Below are positions 63,461 to 64,000 of a DNA stretch of 64,000 nt, piece by piece. The stretch's first letter is position 1, and each line of letters begins with the position of its first letter. The notes under the pieces are model-generated. The model had not been told where the DNA came from and did not search any database. It saw nothing but the letters and a program-made list of their open reading frames with translations. The stretch is from positions 2,046,001-2,110,000 of the forward strand of contig NC_017093.1 of assembly GCF_000284295.1 (NCBI RefSeq), written 5' to 3'. The translations under genes and the position numbers were made by a program. This DNA is from Actinoplanes missouriensis 431 (GTDB lineage Bacteria; Actinomycetota; Actinomycetes; Mycobacteriales; Micromonosporaceae).

Positions 63461-64000
63461 GTGGCCGGCGACGAGGCGTTCCGTCGTGAGATCAGGGAGT
63501 GGCTCGCCGACAACCTCACCGACGAGGTGCGCGGCGTGGGCGGACCCGGCCGGGAGAACGAGGCGTTCCCGCAGCGCCTCGCGTTCGCCCGGCGGCTCGC
63601 CGCGGCCGGCTGGACCACGTTGGCCTGGCCGGTGGGGCACGGCGGGCGCGGCGCGTCGCTCGCCCAACAGGTGATCTTCCATGAGGAGTACGCGCGGAGC
63701 GGCGCGCCGAGCCGGGTCGACCACATCGGCACCACCATGGTCGGGCCGACCCTGATGGAGCTGGGCTCGCCGGAGCAGCAGCGCCGGTTCCTGCCCGCGC
63801 TGGCATCGGTCGACGAGCTCTGGTGCCAGGGTTACTCCGAGCCCGGCGCCGGTTCCGACCTGGCCGGTGTCACCACGCGGGCCCGGCTCGACGGCGACAC
63901 GTGGGTGCTCACCGGGCAGAAGGTGTGGACGTCGCTGGCGCACGTGGCCGACTGGTGTTTCGTGCTGGCCCGGACGTCCCCGCCGGACCAGGGCGGTCCC
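63461..64000 (+). CDS. fadE30: FadE30-type acyl-CoA dehydrogenase (3' end outside window)
   Basis: The first 180 residues are visible and the frame is open to the end of the window. EFRREIREWLADNL-like start (DEAFRREIREWLADNLTDEV), AWPVGHGGRGASLAQQVIFH, and YSEPGAGSDLAGVTTRARLD with GQKVWTSLAHVADWCFV are beta-domain motifs. Location divergent from fadD3 across a KstR2 box identifies it as FadE30, which desaturates 5-hydroxy-HIP-CoA. GTG at 63461 has GGGAGG eight bases upstream; GTG at 63452 overlaps that site and is less likely. Confidence 0.88.
   Translation, partial: MAGDEAFRREIREWLADNLTDEVRGVGGPGRENEAFPQRLAFARRLAAAGWTTLAWPVGHGGRGASLAQQVIFHEEYARSGAPSRVDHIGTTMVGPTLMELGSPEQQRRFLPALASVDELWCQGYSEPGAGSDLAGVTTRARLDGDTWVLTGQKVWTSLAHVADWCFVLARTSPPDQGGP

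Overview
The window is 64 kb of very GC-rich actinobacterial DNA. Codon use, SigE-family sigma factor, mycobacterial-type arabinan/cell-envelope genes and a complete actinobacterial steroid catabolic cluster point to a mycelial actinomycete. Micromonosporaceae, for example an Actinoplanes-like genus, is my best guess, but that is an inference. No rRNA, tRNA, CRISPR array, prophage or intact insertion sequence was seen.

Layout. (1) 0-5 kb: a GAF-GGDEF diguanylate cyclase cut by the window edge, an ECF-type sigma factor with a membrane partner, a LysM/M15 peptidoglycan peptidase and an AI-2E family exporter. (2) 5-21 kb: envelope polysaccharide genes. A leftward operon encodes a nucleotide-sugar dehydrogenase, a GT2 glycosyltransferase and a flippase. 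It is followed by large membrane proteins, a DUF2613 mini-protein, a GT4 glycosyltransferase, a binding-protein/VWA lipid-facing protein, a giant AftD-type arabinofuranosyltransferase fused to a methyltransferase, and a DUF3068 protein. The gene content recalls the mycobacterial aftD (Rv0224c-Rv0236A) neighbourhood. (3) 21-35 kb: ordinary accessory metabolism: a self-contained assimilatory nitrate reductase fused to a CysJ-like flavoprotein, a PEP-mutase family lyase, a beta-lactamase-fold hydrolase, an unrecognised protein next to a hybrid histidine kinase, a pectinesterase, a MerR regulator with its own textbook promoter, and a decayed HEAT-repeat gene. (4) 35.7-64 kb: a cholesterol/steroid degradation cluster, interrupted only by a few small unrelated genes.

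The steroid cluster holds kstR (repressor), two kstD paralogues and a third FAD oxidoreductase, kshA/kshB, hsaA-D-C-B, hsaE-G-F, the side-chain propionyl-removal set fadE28-fadE29-chsH2::chsH1-ltp2, and the HIP (C/D ring) set fadD3-echA-fadE31-32-33 with divergent fadE30. KstD and KshAB open ring B, HsaAB hydroxylates ring A, HsaC and HsaD cleave it, and HsaE/F/G turn the C5 fragment into pyruvate and propionyl-CoA. FadE28/29-ChsH-Ltp2 removes the last side-chain fragment. FadD3 activates the HIP remnant. Perfect or near-perfect KstR boxes stand before every operon of the upper pathway, and a KstR2 box separates fadD3 from fadE30.

The most unusual points are: a ChsH2-ChsH1 single-chain fusion; a FadE28 homologue that has lost most of its beta-domain and carries a five-fold 15-bp in-frame repeat; a small four-cysteine protein translationally coupled between kshA and kshB; an AftD-methyltransferase fusion; an enoyl-CoA hydratase homologue lacking both catalytic glutamates; and a dispersed family of about 47-bp intergenic repeats.
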